64,000 nucleotides of DNA from Pseudomonas reinekei (GTDB lineage Bacteria > Pseudomonadota > Gammaproteobacteria > Pseudomonadales > Pseudomonadaceae): the NCBI RefSeq assembly GCF_001945365.1, contig NZ_MSTQ01000012.1, positions 62,001 through 126,000 of the forward strand, in the 5' to 3' direction. Shown here one piece after another: positions 56,589-64,000 of this stretch. Positions within the stretch are counted from its first letter, which is position 1, and the number at the start of each line of letters is the position of its first letter. The notes below the pieces were generated by a model, which worked only from the letters and a program-made list of their open reading frames with translations, was not told the origin of the DNA and did not search any database. Made by a program: the position numbers and the translations under genes.

Positions 56589-57134
56589 TTAACCGCGATC
56601 CTTACCCCGCAACATGCTGTCCAGCACCTCATCGCGCCGCACCCAGCCGTGAAACAACGCCGCCGCCAAATGCAGCAACACCGTCAGAAACAGCAGATAA
56701 GCCAGATACCCGTGCGCTTTGCGCAAAAACGCGAACAGCTGCGCGTTGGCGGACACAATCGACGGTAATTGCAGCGAATTGCTGAGCATCACCGGTTCGC
56801 CCGACGCCGAAATCATCGCCCAACCCAGCAGTGGCAGAATCAGCATCAAGGCGTACAGCAAGAAGTGGGATGCCTTGGCGGCCAGCGATTGCCAGCCCGG
56901 CAGGTCTGCTGGCAGCGGCGGCTGTGGGGTGGAAAAACGCACAACAAGACGCACGATGACCAGCAGCAAAATTGCAACGCCTAAAGGTTTGTGCAGATTG
57001 ATCAGCCATTCATGACGCTCGGATACCGAGGCGACCATGCCCGCGCCGATGAACAGCATGGCGATGATCATCAACGCCATCAGCCAATGCAGCAGTCGCG
57101 CCAAGGGAGCGAAATGGTTCGGTTGGGCGTTCAT
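56589..57134 (-). CDS. Cytochrome b561 family protein
   Basis: A 181-residue diheme membrane cytochrome with four hydrophobic helices. Histidines sit in the expected helices (LLHWLMALMI; HEWLINLHKPLGV; ASHFLLYALMLILPLLGW; KAHGYLAYLLFLTVLLHLAAALFHG). It probably passes electrons from quinol to a periplasmic partner. Its start overlaps the stop of the catalase-like gene by four bases, so the pair is coupled and likely works together. Confidence 0.93.
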   Translation of the reverse strand: MNAQPNHFAPLARLLHWLMALMIIAMLFIGAGMVASVSERHEWLINLHKPLGVAILLLVIVRLVVRFSTPQPPLPADLPGWQSLAAKASHFLLYALMLILPLLGWAMISASGEPVMLSNSLQLPSIVSANAQLFAFLRKAHGYLAYLLFLTVLLHLAAALFHGWVRRDEVLDSMLRGKDRG

Positions 57135-58216
57135 TGCTGGGCCTCCTGTTTGGCGGCGGGTAACTGGCTGACTTCGCTGGTGCGGCGCAGGTAGGAGTTG
57201 GCGTAACCGGCAGAACGTGCGGCGAGCAACGGGTCGTCGGAACCTTCGATACCGGCAGGCAGTACCAGTGGGTCGTAATTGATATCACGGCATTCGCCGT
57301 CGAGTTGCGGCTGGGTTTTATCCAGCACCAGGGTGCCGGCGTTCAACACTTTGCGCCCTTCAGGCCAGGCTTTGCTGGCGTCGTTCACCGGGTCGCCAGG
57401 GTTGGCCAGGGTGATGTTCAACTGCCAACGCAACGGTCCAGCGGCGATGCGTTGAACCAGGTCTTTTTCCAGATAATCGCTGCCCTCCGGGGCCGTCGCG
57501 CCCGGTGCATCTTGAGCCACCGGCACCATGCTCCAGCGCACCGCCTGCCGTTGTCCAGCGGCGTTCACCAGGTAAAACGCGTTGACGCTGTTGTAGGTTT
57601 CCGTCACGTAACTGGCCGACGGCTTGGCGGTCTTGATCCAGGCCAGGAACGGTCCGGCCTCCGGATGTGAACCGAAAAATGCTGGCACAGCCTTGGGGTC
57701 CGGTTTGCCGGTGGCCGGATCCGGTGATTGCGCCTGCTGCAATTGATAGAACGCCTCGGGCGTGGCCACCGGGAACACCGGCATGCTGTTCATCCCGGTG
57801 CGCCATTGCTGGCCGTTGGCCTGGGTGAAGCGCAACGCCAGGCTGCGGATGGGCACGCCACTGTCCGGCGCATAAGGATTACCGGCTGGCAAAGCAAAAC
57901 GTCCAACCACCGGTGTTCGCGGGTCGTTAAACACCTGGGCGCTGGAATAACTGCGCGCCTCGCCGCTGCTCTCGAAATGACCGATCACGCACACGCCTTT
58001 GGAGTGGTTGCGGCGGAATCCCGGGTGCACACCGTTGTTGGTCTCCAGCACATTGATCAGCTTTTTCGGCGTCAGGCGCTGGGGGTCAAAGGTGCCATTG
58101 ACGTAGGCAAACGCCCCGGCGACGACAGCGACGACAACAGCGATGCCCGCCAGACGCAAGATCAGGCTCGCAGTGCTCAGGGGTGGCCGGGTGGGCGGCG
58201 ATGATCGATCTACCAT
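57131..58216 (-). CDS. SrpA-like catalase-family peroxidase
   Basis: A 361-residue heme protein of the small periplasmic catalase-related group. An N-terminal anchor or signal helix spans about residues 16-42. The distal-histidine region reads HPGFRRNHSKGVCVIGHFE and is followed by SYSSAQVFND and ALRFTQANGQQWRTGMNSMPVF. It is shorter than true catalases. I start it at MVDRSSPPTRPP. It is co-transcribed with cytochrome b561, which may feed it electrons, and is preceded by an ECF-type promoter. Confidence 0.9.
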   Translation of the reverse strand: MVDRSSPPTRPPLSTASLILRLAGIAVVVAVVAGAFAYVNGTFDPQRLTPKKLINVLETNNGVHPGFRRNHSKGVCVIGHFESSGEARSYSSAQVFNDPRTPVVGRFALPAGNPYAPDSGVPIRSLALRFTQANGQQWRTGMNSMPVFPVATPEAFYQLQQAQSPDPATGKPDPKAVPAFFGSHPEAGPFLAWIKTAKPSASYVTETYNSVNAFYLVNAAGQRQAVRWSMVPVAQDAPGATAPEGSDYLEKDLVQRIAAGPLRWQLNITLANPGDPVNDASKAWPEGRKVLNAGTLVLDKTQPQLDGECRDINYDPLVLPAGIEGSDDPLLAARSAGYANSYLRRTSEVSQLPAAKQEAQQ

Positions 58217-58258
58217 GAATAACTCCAGGCCATCGGCCACAGATGAGAAGAATCAAGC

Positions 58259-58284
58259 AGACGAACCGCGCGCAGGTTTATTCC
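58259..58284 (-). promoter_or_regulatory. ECF-type promoter of the catalase/cytochrome b561 operon
   Basis: The minus strand reads GGAATAA - 14 bases - CGTCT, 43 bases upstream of the catalase start. The same motif with the same spacing precedes the divergent sigma-factor gene. Confidence 0.8.
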
Positions 58285-58312
58285 AGCGGGCGATATTTAT
58301 TTTTTCAGCCGT

Positions 58313-58338
58313 GGAATAACCTCCGGTACCGGGCGTCT
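58313..58338 (+). promoter_or_regulatory. ECF-type promoter of the sigma/anti-sigma operon
   Basis: GGAATAA (58313-58319) - 14 bases - CGTCT (58334-58338), 36 bases upstream of the sigma start. It indicates autoregulation and is the twin of the divergent promoter at 58259-58284. Confidence 0.8.
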
Positions 58339-58373
58339 TCCTAGTCCCAAGCGTAGTGACTCATCAGAACTTC

Positions 58374-58880
58374 ATGAACGATATCGACGAACAACTGAGA
58401 GAAATCATTCCCAGATTGCGCCGGTTTGCGGTGTCGTTGACGCGCAACGCCAGCAGCGCCGACGACCTGGTGCAAGCCAGTCTGGAGCGTGCGCTGTCGA
58501 ATTGGGGCAGCAGACATAGCGACGGAGATTTGCGCGCCTGGCTGTTTTCGATTCTGTATCGACAATTTCTCGATGCGCACCGACGCACAAGGCGCTATGC
58601 GCGAATGCTCGAATTTTTTACCGGACGCGACGATGCGCAGCCTTCCGTAGAGCGCACCGTGATCGCCCAATCGACTCTCGAAGCCTTCGACCGACTGCCT
58701 GCTGAACAGCGCGCATTGCTGCTGTGGGTGTCAGTGGAAGGCCTGAGTTATAAAGAGGTCGCCGAAATTCTCGACGTCCCCACCGGCACCGTGATGTCCC
58801 GCCTGTCCCGGGCCCGACAGGCCTTGCGCCAACTCAGTGAAGGCGAAATCACCCGCCCTGCCCTGCGGAGACTCAAATGA
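58374..58880 (+). CDS. ECF-family RNA polymerase sigma factor
   Basis: A 168-residue sigma-70-family factor. Region 2 (about 10-75) includes ADDLVQASLERAL and DLRAWLFSILYRQFLDAHR. Region 4 (about 105-155) includes FDRLPAEQRALLLWVSVEGLSYKEVAEIL and GTVMSRLSRARQAL. I start it at MNDIDEQLREI. It overlaps the anti-sigma gene by four bases. Divergent matching promoters suggest it directs both its own operon and the catalase/cytochrome b561 operon. Confidence 0.94.
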   Translation: MNDIDEQLREIIPRLRRFAVSLTRNASSADDLVQASLERALSNWGSRHSDGDLRAWLFSILYRQFLDAHRRTRRYARMLEFFTGRDDAQPSVERTVIAQSTLEAFDRLPAEQRALLLWVSVEGLSYKEVAEILDVPTGTVMSRLSRARQALRQLSEGEITRPALRRLK

Positions 58881-59629
58881 TCAGCATGCCCCCAAGCGAG
58901 CGTGACTTGCACGCCTACGTCGACCACCAACTCAGCGAGCAAGATCGACGTCTGGTTGAGACTTTTCTCGCAAGTAATCCGCAGGTTGCCATGCAAGTAC
59001 GCGCCTGGCAGCAAGATGCCCAGCAACTGCGGGCGGCCCTGAGTGGCGCGTTGCAGCAACCGGCCAATCCGGAACTCGATCCCCTCATGATTCGCCAACG
59101 TCTGAAACGCCGATCGCGCCGCCATCTGGCCAGCGCAGCCATGTTGCTGATCGCCGTCAGTATCGGTGGCTTCGGTGGCTGGCAGGCCCGGGAAATGACT
59201 TTCGTCAGCACTCAACTGCCGATGACTGATGCCTTGCAGGCCTATCGCCTGATTGCCCAGCAAGGTTTTTTGCCAGCGGACTACAAGGCCAGCGACGACG
59301 GCGACATGCAGGGCTGGCTCGACCGTTACTTCATCCAGGCCTATCGTCTGCCCGATTTTGCCGGCGCCGGGTTCAAACCGGTGAGTGGGCGCTTGCTCAG
59401 CACCGAACAGGGGCCGGCGGCGATGGTGGTCTACGAGAATCAGGGCGGTCAGAAGATCAGCTTTTACGTGCGCCCGCCGGGACCGAAAAATAACCTGCTG
59501 CCAAGGGGCAGCCGCAGCGATGGCGGGTTGCAGGCCGAATATTGGTCCGGAGGTGGTTACAACTACGCGATGGTCAGCCCGACGGATACGCCGGCTGCGC
59601 AGTTGCTGAGGCAGAAGGTGCAATTCTGA
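58877..59629 (+). CDS. Membrane anti-sigma factor
   Basis: A 250-residue protein coupled to the sigma gene. An N-terminal cytoplasmic sigma-binding region (DLHAYVDHQLSEQDRRLVETFL) lacks the HxxxCxxC zinc motif of ZAS-type anti-sigmas. A single transmembrane helix lies at about residues 83-101 (HLASAAMLLIAVSIGGFGGW). The C-terminal ~150 residues would be periplasmic and may sense an oxidant or redox cue. An ATG two codons in is an alternative start. Confidence 0.88.
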   Translation: MISMPPSERDLHAYVDHQLSEQDRRLVETFLASNPQVAMQVRAWQQDAQQLRAALSGALQQPANPELDPLMIRQRLKRRSRRHLASAAMLLIAVSIGGFGGWQAREMTFVSTQLPMTDALQAYRLIAQQGFLPADYKASDDGDMQGWLDRYFIQAYRLPDFAGAGFKPVSGRLLSTEQGPAAMVVYENQGGQKISFYVRPPGPKNNLLPRGSRSDGGLQAEYWSGGGYNYAMVSPTDTPAAQLLRQKVQF

Positions 59630-59636
59630 CGCCCCC

Positions 59637-59668
59637 TTTGCAGGAGCCAGCTTGCTGCCTCCTACAGG
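59637..59668. repeat. REP-like hairpin between convergent genes
   Basis: TGCAGGAGCCAGCTTGCTGCCTCCTACA is an imperfect palindrome of REP-like type between the anti-sigma and IclR genes. Confidence 0.5.
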
Positions 59669-59680
59669 GTGACTCAACCA

Positions 59681-60517
59681 TCACCCCTGCCCAAATACCT
59701 GCGAAGGTCGTCGCAGCAGCGGATCGAACGGGTTGATCCGCGGCCCGATCAGCGCCGCTTCCCGCTTGAGCATGTCCACCACCGTCGGCAAGCGATCGGG
59801 CCCCAGCCGGTCCGTCACGGTCGCCACACTCAACGCTGCCACTGCCCGCCCTTCACGATCGAGAATCGGCACCGCCACCCCCGCCATGCCCTGCAACACG
59901 CCAGTGTTGCGCCCGGCATATCCAAGATTGCGTACGTTCTCGACTTCCGAGCGCAGGAACACTTCGTCGTACAAGTGAAAATCCTTCAACCGGGGCAAGT
60001 TGTAGTGGATCACCGTGTCCCGCTCTTCTTCCGGCAGGAACGCCAGAATTGCCAGGCTGCCCTGACCCACGCCCAACGCTACGCGACCGCCGATGTCGCC
60101 GGTGAACGTTCGAATCGGAAACGGCCCTTCACTGCGGTCCAGGCAAATCGCATCGAAACCACTGCGCGCCAGCAAAAACAATGAGTCACCCAACGAGGCC
60201 GACAGCCGCAACAGCGACGGACGCACCAGTTCACGCAAGTTGCCACTGTTGCCCGCGCGGGCGGCCAGAGCGAAAAAATCCAGGCTCAGGCGATAGCGTT
60301 TGCTGCGCGCATCCTGCTCAACCATGCCCTCGTCCATCAGGCTGCGCAGCAAACGGTGGGTGGTCGGTTGCGACAAGCCGATGTGTTGGGCCAATTGTGT
60401 GACCCGCTCGCCCCCTTCGACGGTATCGCCCAAGGCACGCAGCACCGCAAACAACCTTGAGACGGCGCCGACACCGACCTCATTTTTCGTTTCATTCCGC
60501 TCAATGGAATATGACAT
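59681..60517 (-). CDS. IclR-family transcriptional regulator
   Basis: A 278-residue regulator. The N-terminal winged helix (about 20-80, GERVTQLAQHIGLSQPTTHRLLRSLMDEGMVEQD) precedes the IclR effector domain (about 95-260; GFDAICLDRSEGPFPIRTFTGD; GMAGVAVPILDREGRAVAALSVA). It diverges from the PotABC-like operon, whose transcription it probably controls. The 245-base gap between them is AT-rich near the regulator start and carries a GCGCC-TTCG-GGCG hairpin near 60720. Confidence 0.92.
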   Translation of the reverse strand: MSYSIERNETKNEVGVGAVSRLFAVLRALGDTVEGGERVTQLAQHIGLSQPTTHRLLRSLMDEGMVEQDARSKRYRLSLDFFALAARAGNSGNLRELVRPSLLRLSASLGDSLFLLARSGFDAICLDRSEGPFPIRTFTGDIGGRVALGVGQGSLAILAFLPEEERDTVIHYNLPRLKDFHLYDEVFLRSEVENVRNLGYAGRNTGVLQGMAGVAVPILDREGRAVAALSVATVTDRLGPDRLPTVVDMLKREAALIGPRINPFDPLLRRPSQVFGQG

Positions 60518-60762
60518 TTAGTTTCTCGACAATTAATTTACTGATCGAATAAAACTGAAAATAGTTATCGCCTCAGTGAAATAGGCCATTGAGCCCATCC
60601 TAGTCTTCGTCCTAATCTGCGTCCAGACAGGGGCGATTCGAACAACAGCGGCAGCCGACTCAAGTCGAGCGCCAACGCACCCCGCAACATCCTTTCGTAT
60701 CTGCCCATACAAAAAAGCGCGCCTTCGGGCGACGCATAACAAGCTCAGGTGGAGGCGCAGTC

Positions 60763-61788
60763 ATGGCTTTTGTGCAACTTGAAAAACTCGGCAAACGCTA
60801 CGGGGAAATCGACGCCGTGGTCGCCACCGATCTTTCGGTGGAAAAAGGCGAGTTCGTTTCCCTGCTCGGCCCTTCCGGGTGCGGCAAGACCACTACCCTG
60901 CAAATGATCGCCGGCTTCGTCGACGTCACCAGCGGACGCATCGTGCTCGATGGCCGCGACATCACCCACGCCAAGCCCGCGAGCCGTGGACTGGGCGTGG
61001 TGTTCCAGAGTTACGCGCTATTCCCGCACATGACCGTCAAAGACAACGTCGCCTTCGGCCTGCGCATGCGCAAGGTGCCGAGCGCCGAAATCCAGCAACG
61101 GGTGGATCGGGTGCTGAAACTGGTGCGTCTGCATCAGCACGCCGAGCGTTACCCGCGAGAGCTTTCCGGTGGCCAGCGCCAGCGTGTCGCCCTGGCCCGG
61201 GCGCTGGTGATCCAGCCGCCGGTATTGCTGCTCGATGAACCGCTGTCCAACCTCGACGCCAACCTGCGCGAAGAAATGCAATTCGAGATCCGCCGTATCC
61301 AGCGCGAAGTCGGGATCACCACGCTGATGGTCACCCACGACCAGTCCGAAGCGCTGTCGATCAGTGACCGTGTAGTGGTGATGCAGGCCGGACGCATCAC
61401 CCAGATCGATGCGCCCTACACCCTCTACGAACACCCGCGCACCGAATTCATTTCCGGGTTCGTCGGCAAGGCCAATCTGCTGCCCGGCGAACGTGACAAC
61501 AGCGGCGTGGTTCAAGTGTGCAACCGTGGCGAGGGCGATCTGACCCTCAGTCTGCGCCCGGAGAAAATCGATCTGCGTGACGCCGGTCAGGGCCGCTTGC
61601 AAGGCAAGATTGCCAGTCGCTTCTTTCTCGGCAGCCAGTGGCTCTATAGCGTCGCGACCGCTCTCGGTGAACTCTGCGTGGTGCGCCGCAACGATGGCTC
61701 GGCACCGCTGAGCGAAGGCACGGCCGTCGGCCTCGATTGGGATGCCGCACTCCTGCGCGTGCTGACTGTCGACGAGGTGAGCGCATGA
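60763..61788 (+). CDS. ABC transporter ATPase, PotA-like
   Basis: A 341-residue ATPase with canonical Walker A GPSGCGKTT, LSGGQRQR signature, Walker B VLLLDEPLSNLD and H-loop MVTHDQSE. A C-terminal TOBE domain starts at about residue 240. It resembles spermidine/putrescine and related small-amine importers. Its stop overlaps the first permease start (ATGA). Confidence 0.93.
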   Translation: MAFVQLEKLGKRYGEIDAVVATDLSVEKGEFVSLLGPSGCGKTTTLQMIAGFVDVTSGRIVLDGRDITHAKPASRGLGVVFQSYALFPHMTVKDNVAFGLRMRKVPSAEIQQRVDRVLKLVRLHQHAERYPRELSGGQRQRVALARALVIQPPVLLLDEPLSNLDANLREEMQFEIRRIQREVGITTLMVTHDQSEALSISDRVVVMQAGRITQIDAPYTLYEHPRTEFISGFVGKANLLPGERDNSGVVQVCNRGEGDLTLSLRPEKIDLRDAGQGRLQGKIASRFFLGSQWLYSVATALGELCVVRRNDGSAPLSEGTAVGLDWDAALLRVLTVDEVSA

Positions 61789-62654
61789 GAGCATTCGCCG
61801 CCATCCGCCAGGGGCGCCAAGGCTATCTGCTGTCGGCGCCGGCTCTGGCCTTGTACATTGGTCTGCTGCTGATTCCGCTGGGGTTGACGCTGGTGCTGTC
61901 GTTCAACGTCTTCGACTACAACTCCGGCATCAACGGCAACGCCTTCACCGTCGAACACTACAGCAGCCTGCTGGGTGATCCGTACTTCTATGAAATCTTC
62001 CTGCGGACCCTGTGGATCAGCGCCCTGACCACCCTGCTCTGCGTGCTGATCGGCGTTCCCGAGGCTTACATCCTCAGCCGCATGGGCACCCCGTGGCGTT
62101 CGATTTTCCTGATCCTGATCCTCACCCCGCTGTTGATTTCGGTGGTGGTGCGCGCGTTTGGCTGGAGCCTGCTGCTCGGCGCCGATGGCCTGGTCAACCA
62201 GACCCTGCAAGCCTTCGGCGGCTCGCCGGTGAAACTGCTCTATACGCCGTTCGCCGTGGTGATCGCACTGGTCCACGTGATGCTGCCGTTCATGATCATT
62301 CCGGTCTGGACCTCGTTGCAGAAACTCGACCCGGCTGCCGAGCAAGCCGCGCTGTCGCTGGGTGCCAGCCAGTTCACCGTGATTCGCCAGGTGGTGCTGC
62401 CGCAGATCATGCCCGGCGTGTTGTCCGGCACCCTGATCGTGTTCGGCCTCGCCGCCAGCTCTTTCGCGATACCCGGCCTGCTCGGCGGACGGCGCCTGAA
62501 GATGGTCGCCACGCTGATCTACGACCAGTACCTGTCGGAGCTCAACTGGCCCATGGGCGCGGCGATTGCCGTGGCCCTGCTGCTCATCAACCTGCTGATC
62601 ATGCTGTCGTGGAACCGCATGATCGAAGGCCGCTACAAGAAGTCATTGGGATAA
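61785..62654 (+). CDS. ABC transporter permease, PotB-like
   Basis: A 289-residue permease with six transmembrane helices. The EAA loop near residues 185-205 reads LDPAAEQAALSLGASQFTVI. I start it at MRAFAAIRQGR because of the overlap with the ATPase stop. It is the first half of the channel; the second permease follows by six bases. Confidence 0.92.
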   Translation: MRAFAAIRQGRQGYLLSAPALALYIGLLLIPLGLTLVLSFNVFDYNSGINGNAFTVEHYSSLLGDPYFYEIFLRTLWISALTTLLCVLIGVPEAYILSRMGTPWRSIFLILILTPLLISVVVRAFGWSLLLGADGLVNQTLQAFGGSPVKLLYTPFAVVIALVHVMLPFMIIPVWTSLQKLDPAAEQAALSLGASQFTVIRQVVLPQIMPGVLSGTLIVFGLAASSFAIPGLLGGRRLKMVATLIYDQYLSELNWPMGAAIAVALLLINLLIMLSWNRMIEGRYKKSLG

Positions 62655-62660
62655 TTCGTC

Positions 62661-63455
62661 ATGTCCAGGAACGGTCCTTTCGCCCTGCTGTTTCATACCC
62701 TCGTGGTGCTGTTCATGATGGCGCCGCTGGTCGTGGTGTGCCTGGTGGCTTTTACCCCGGAAAACACCCTGAGCCTGCCGACCACGGAGTTTTCCCTGCG
62801 CTGGTTCCGTGCCGTGTTCGAGCGCGCCGACTTTGTCGATGCGTTCTACAACAGCCTGATCCTGGCGTTCAGCGCCGCCTCGCTGGCGACAATGATTGCG
62901 GTGCCTGCCGCGCTGGCAATCACCCGTTTCGAGTTTCCCGGCCGGGACTTTCTCAATGGGTTGTTCCTGTCCCCAATCATCATTCCGCACCTGGTGCTCG
63001 GGGTGGCGCTGCTGCGTCTGTTCGCATTGATGGGGGTCAACGGCAGCTTTGCCTGGCTGATCTTCGCCCATGTGCTGGTGATCACGCCGTATGTGCTGCG
63101 GCTGGTATTGGCCTCGGCCATTGGCCTGGATCGCAGTGCCGAACATGCCGCGCAATCGCTGGGCGCCGGGCGCTTCACGCTGTTCCGGCAGATCACGCTG
63201 CCGATGATCCTGCCCGGCGTGGCGGGGGGCTGGCTGTTGGCGTTCATCAACAGTTTCGACGAGGTCACGCTGTCGATCTTCGTTACCTCGCCAGCCACAC
63301 AAACCTTGCCGGTGCGCATGTATGTGTACGCCACCGAATCCATCGATCCGATGATGGCGGCGGTATCGGCGCTGGTGATCGCCCTGACGGCGCTGACCAT
63401 GATTTTGCTGGATCGGGTTTATGGCCTGGATCGGGTTCTGGTAGGTAAACAATGA
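62661..63455 (+). CDS. ABC transporter permease, PotC-like
   Basis: A 264-residue permease with six helices and an EAA loop (LDRSAEHAAQSLGAGRFTLF near residues 156-175). It completes a PotABC-like importer. No binding-protein gene lies inside the window; it may be just beyond the right edge. Confidence 0.92.
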   Translation: MSRNGPFALLFHTLVVLFMMAPLVVVCLVAFTPENTLSLPTTEFSLRWFRAVFERADFVDAFYNSLILAFSAASLATMIAVPAALAITRFEFPGRDFLNGLFLSPIIIPHLVLGVALLRLFALMGVNGSFAWLIFAHVLVITPYVLRLVLASAIGLDRSAEHAAQSLGAGRFTLFRQITLPMILPGVAGGWLLAFINSFDEVTLSIFVTSPATQTLPVRMYVYATESIDPMMAAVSALVIALTALTMILLDRVYGLDRVLVGKQ

Positions 63456-63462
63456 GGTCGCC

Positions 63463-63753
63463 ATGGCGCTGCTGAAACGACTGGCCGAAGGCGATCGCCC
63501 GGCCCTGGACTTCACCCTCGACGGTCAACCGGCCAGCGGTTTGCTCGGCGACACCGTGCTGACGGCGGTGCTGACCTGTGGCGAACACTTGCGCGGCAGT
63601 GACTTCAGCGCCGAACCCCGCGCCGGTTTCTGCCTGATGGGAGCCTGCCAGGACTGCTGGGTACGCCTGGGCGATGGCCGCCGGGTGCGCGCCTGCTCGA
63701 CGCTGCTTGAAGCCGGACAACAGATCAACCGCGAACCGGGGCGATCGTTATGA
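63463..63753 (+). CDS. Small [2Fe-2S]-binding oxidoreductase subunit
   Basis: A 96-residue ferredoxin-like protein with ligands C57-x4-C62-x2-C65-x12-C78 (CLMGACQDC...RAC). It is of the HcnA/opine-oxidase small-subunit type that works with FAD amino-acid or amine dehydrogenase subunits. It follows the permease by seven bases. Its partner FAD subunit starts at 63887, past a REP pair. Confidence 0.88.
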   Translation: MALLKRLAEGDRPALDFTLDGQPASGLLGDTVLTAVLTCGEHLRGSDFSAEPRAGFCLMGACQDCWVRLGDGRRVRACSTLLEAGQQINREPGRSL

Positions 63754-63785
63754 ACATGAAGTCCATCGGTAGAAACCGGATCCCC

Positions 63786-63874
63786 TGTGGGAGCGAGCCT
63801 GCTCGCGATAGCAATCTCTCAGGCACCTCCCCTGTTTGCCGTATCGTCGCCCTCGCGAGCAGGCTCGCTCCCAC
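63786..63874. repeat. Inverted REP pair inside an operon
   Basis: TGTGGGAGCGAGCCTGCTCGCGA (63786-63808) and TCGCGAGCAGGCTCGCTCCCAC (63853-63874), 89 bases in total. It sits between the [2Fe-2S] and FAD-subunit genes on the same strand. Confidence 0.92.
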
Positions 63875-63886
63875 CGAGGGACGGTC

Positions 63887-64000
63887 ATGACGCCGGTGGT
63901 CATCATCGGCGCCGGCCCCGCCGGTATCCGAGCAGCACAAACGCTGGTTGCCCATGGCGTGCGCCCGGTGCTTCTGGACGAAGCGGCGCGTGGCGGTGGG
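63887..64000 (+). CDS. FAD-dependent oxidoreductase subunit, 5' end
   Basis: The first 38 residues only. The N-terminal dinucleotide-binding motif VVIIGAGPAGIRAA, followed by PVLLDEA, marks an FAD/NAD(P)-binding oxidoreductase. With the upstream [2Fe-2S] gene it suggests an HcnABC/opine-oxidase-like dehydrogenase for an amino acid or amine taken up by the PotABC-like importer. It is truncated by the window end. Confidence 0.85.
   Translation, partial: MTPVVIIGAGPAGIRAAQTLVAHGVRPVLLDEAARGGG

Overview
The window comes from a fluorescent-group Pseudomonas chromosome (P. fluorescens complex). The signs are a fused nuoCD end followed by nuoE-N, GTGGGAGCGAGCCTGCTCGCGA-type REP sequences in inverted pairs, a liu leucine/isovalerate cluster, TamA/TamB, a PrrF small RNA and a Crc-sequestering small RNA beside HMG-CoA lyase. 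Base composition is high-GC and uniform except in a few AT-rich regulatory patches. I saw no tRNA, rRNA, CRISPR array, prophage block or transposase gene.

Layout. 1-12400: complex I operon, from the end of nuoCD through nuoN, closed by a terminator. 12664-18618 (minus): a six-gene glycerol-type ABC importer (GlpSTPQUV-like), with a good sigma-54 promoter and upstream TGAACA repeats. 18925-20073 (minus): an exported aldose 1-epimerase. 20191-20509: a decayed oxidoreductase relic. 20736-22574: an AcoR-like sigma-54 activator, probably the regulator of the importer. 22672-27283: housekeeping genes cysS, glnS, ppiB and lpxH. 27405-32182 (minus): an EmrAB-type tripartite efflux operon led by a MarR repressor with two palindromic operators. 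32311-32880: a long non-coding element with inverted ends. 32918-38307 (minus): tamB and tamA. 38372-43900: a GNAT enzyme, exonuclease III, a PstS-OmpA fusion, an acyl-CoA dehydrogenase and a divergent LysR regulator.

44107-53702 is the leucine/isovalerate degradation region: liuR and HMG-CoA lyase, then a CrcY-like small RNA, an acyl-CoA synthetase on the minus strand, and liuABCD. LiuR-type palindromes precede both liuR and liuA. 53742-55056 holds a CI/LexA-fold repressor lacking both residues of the autocleavage dyad, a divergent DUF6124-type protein, and a PrrF iron-responsive small RNA with a Fur box. 55333-59629: a cytosolic-carboxypeptidase-like M14 enzyme, then cytochrome b561 and a SrpA-like catalase on the minus strand, divergent from an ECF sigma/anti-sigma pair. 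Both divergent promoters carry the same ECF-type motif. 59681-64000: an IclR regulator, a PotABC-like transporter and the start of a [2Fe-2S]/FAD oxidoreductase operon that is cut by the window end and carries a REP pair between its subunit genes.

Together the accessory genes read as carbon-source uptake and catabolism under nitrogen/carbon control (sigma-54, CbrB-type and Crc/Hfq-type signals), alongside envelope biogenesis, efflux and oxidative-stress functions. The strongest leads are the catalytically dead repressor, the twin divergent ECF promoters, the shared sigma-54 activator repeats and the two small RNAs. Both small RNAs belong to known families.
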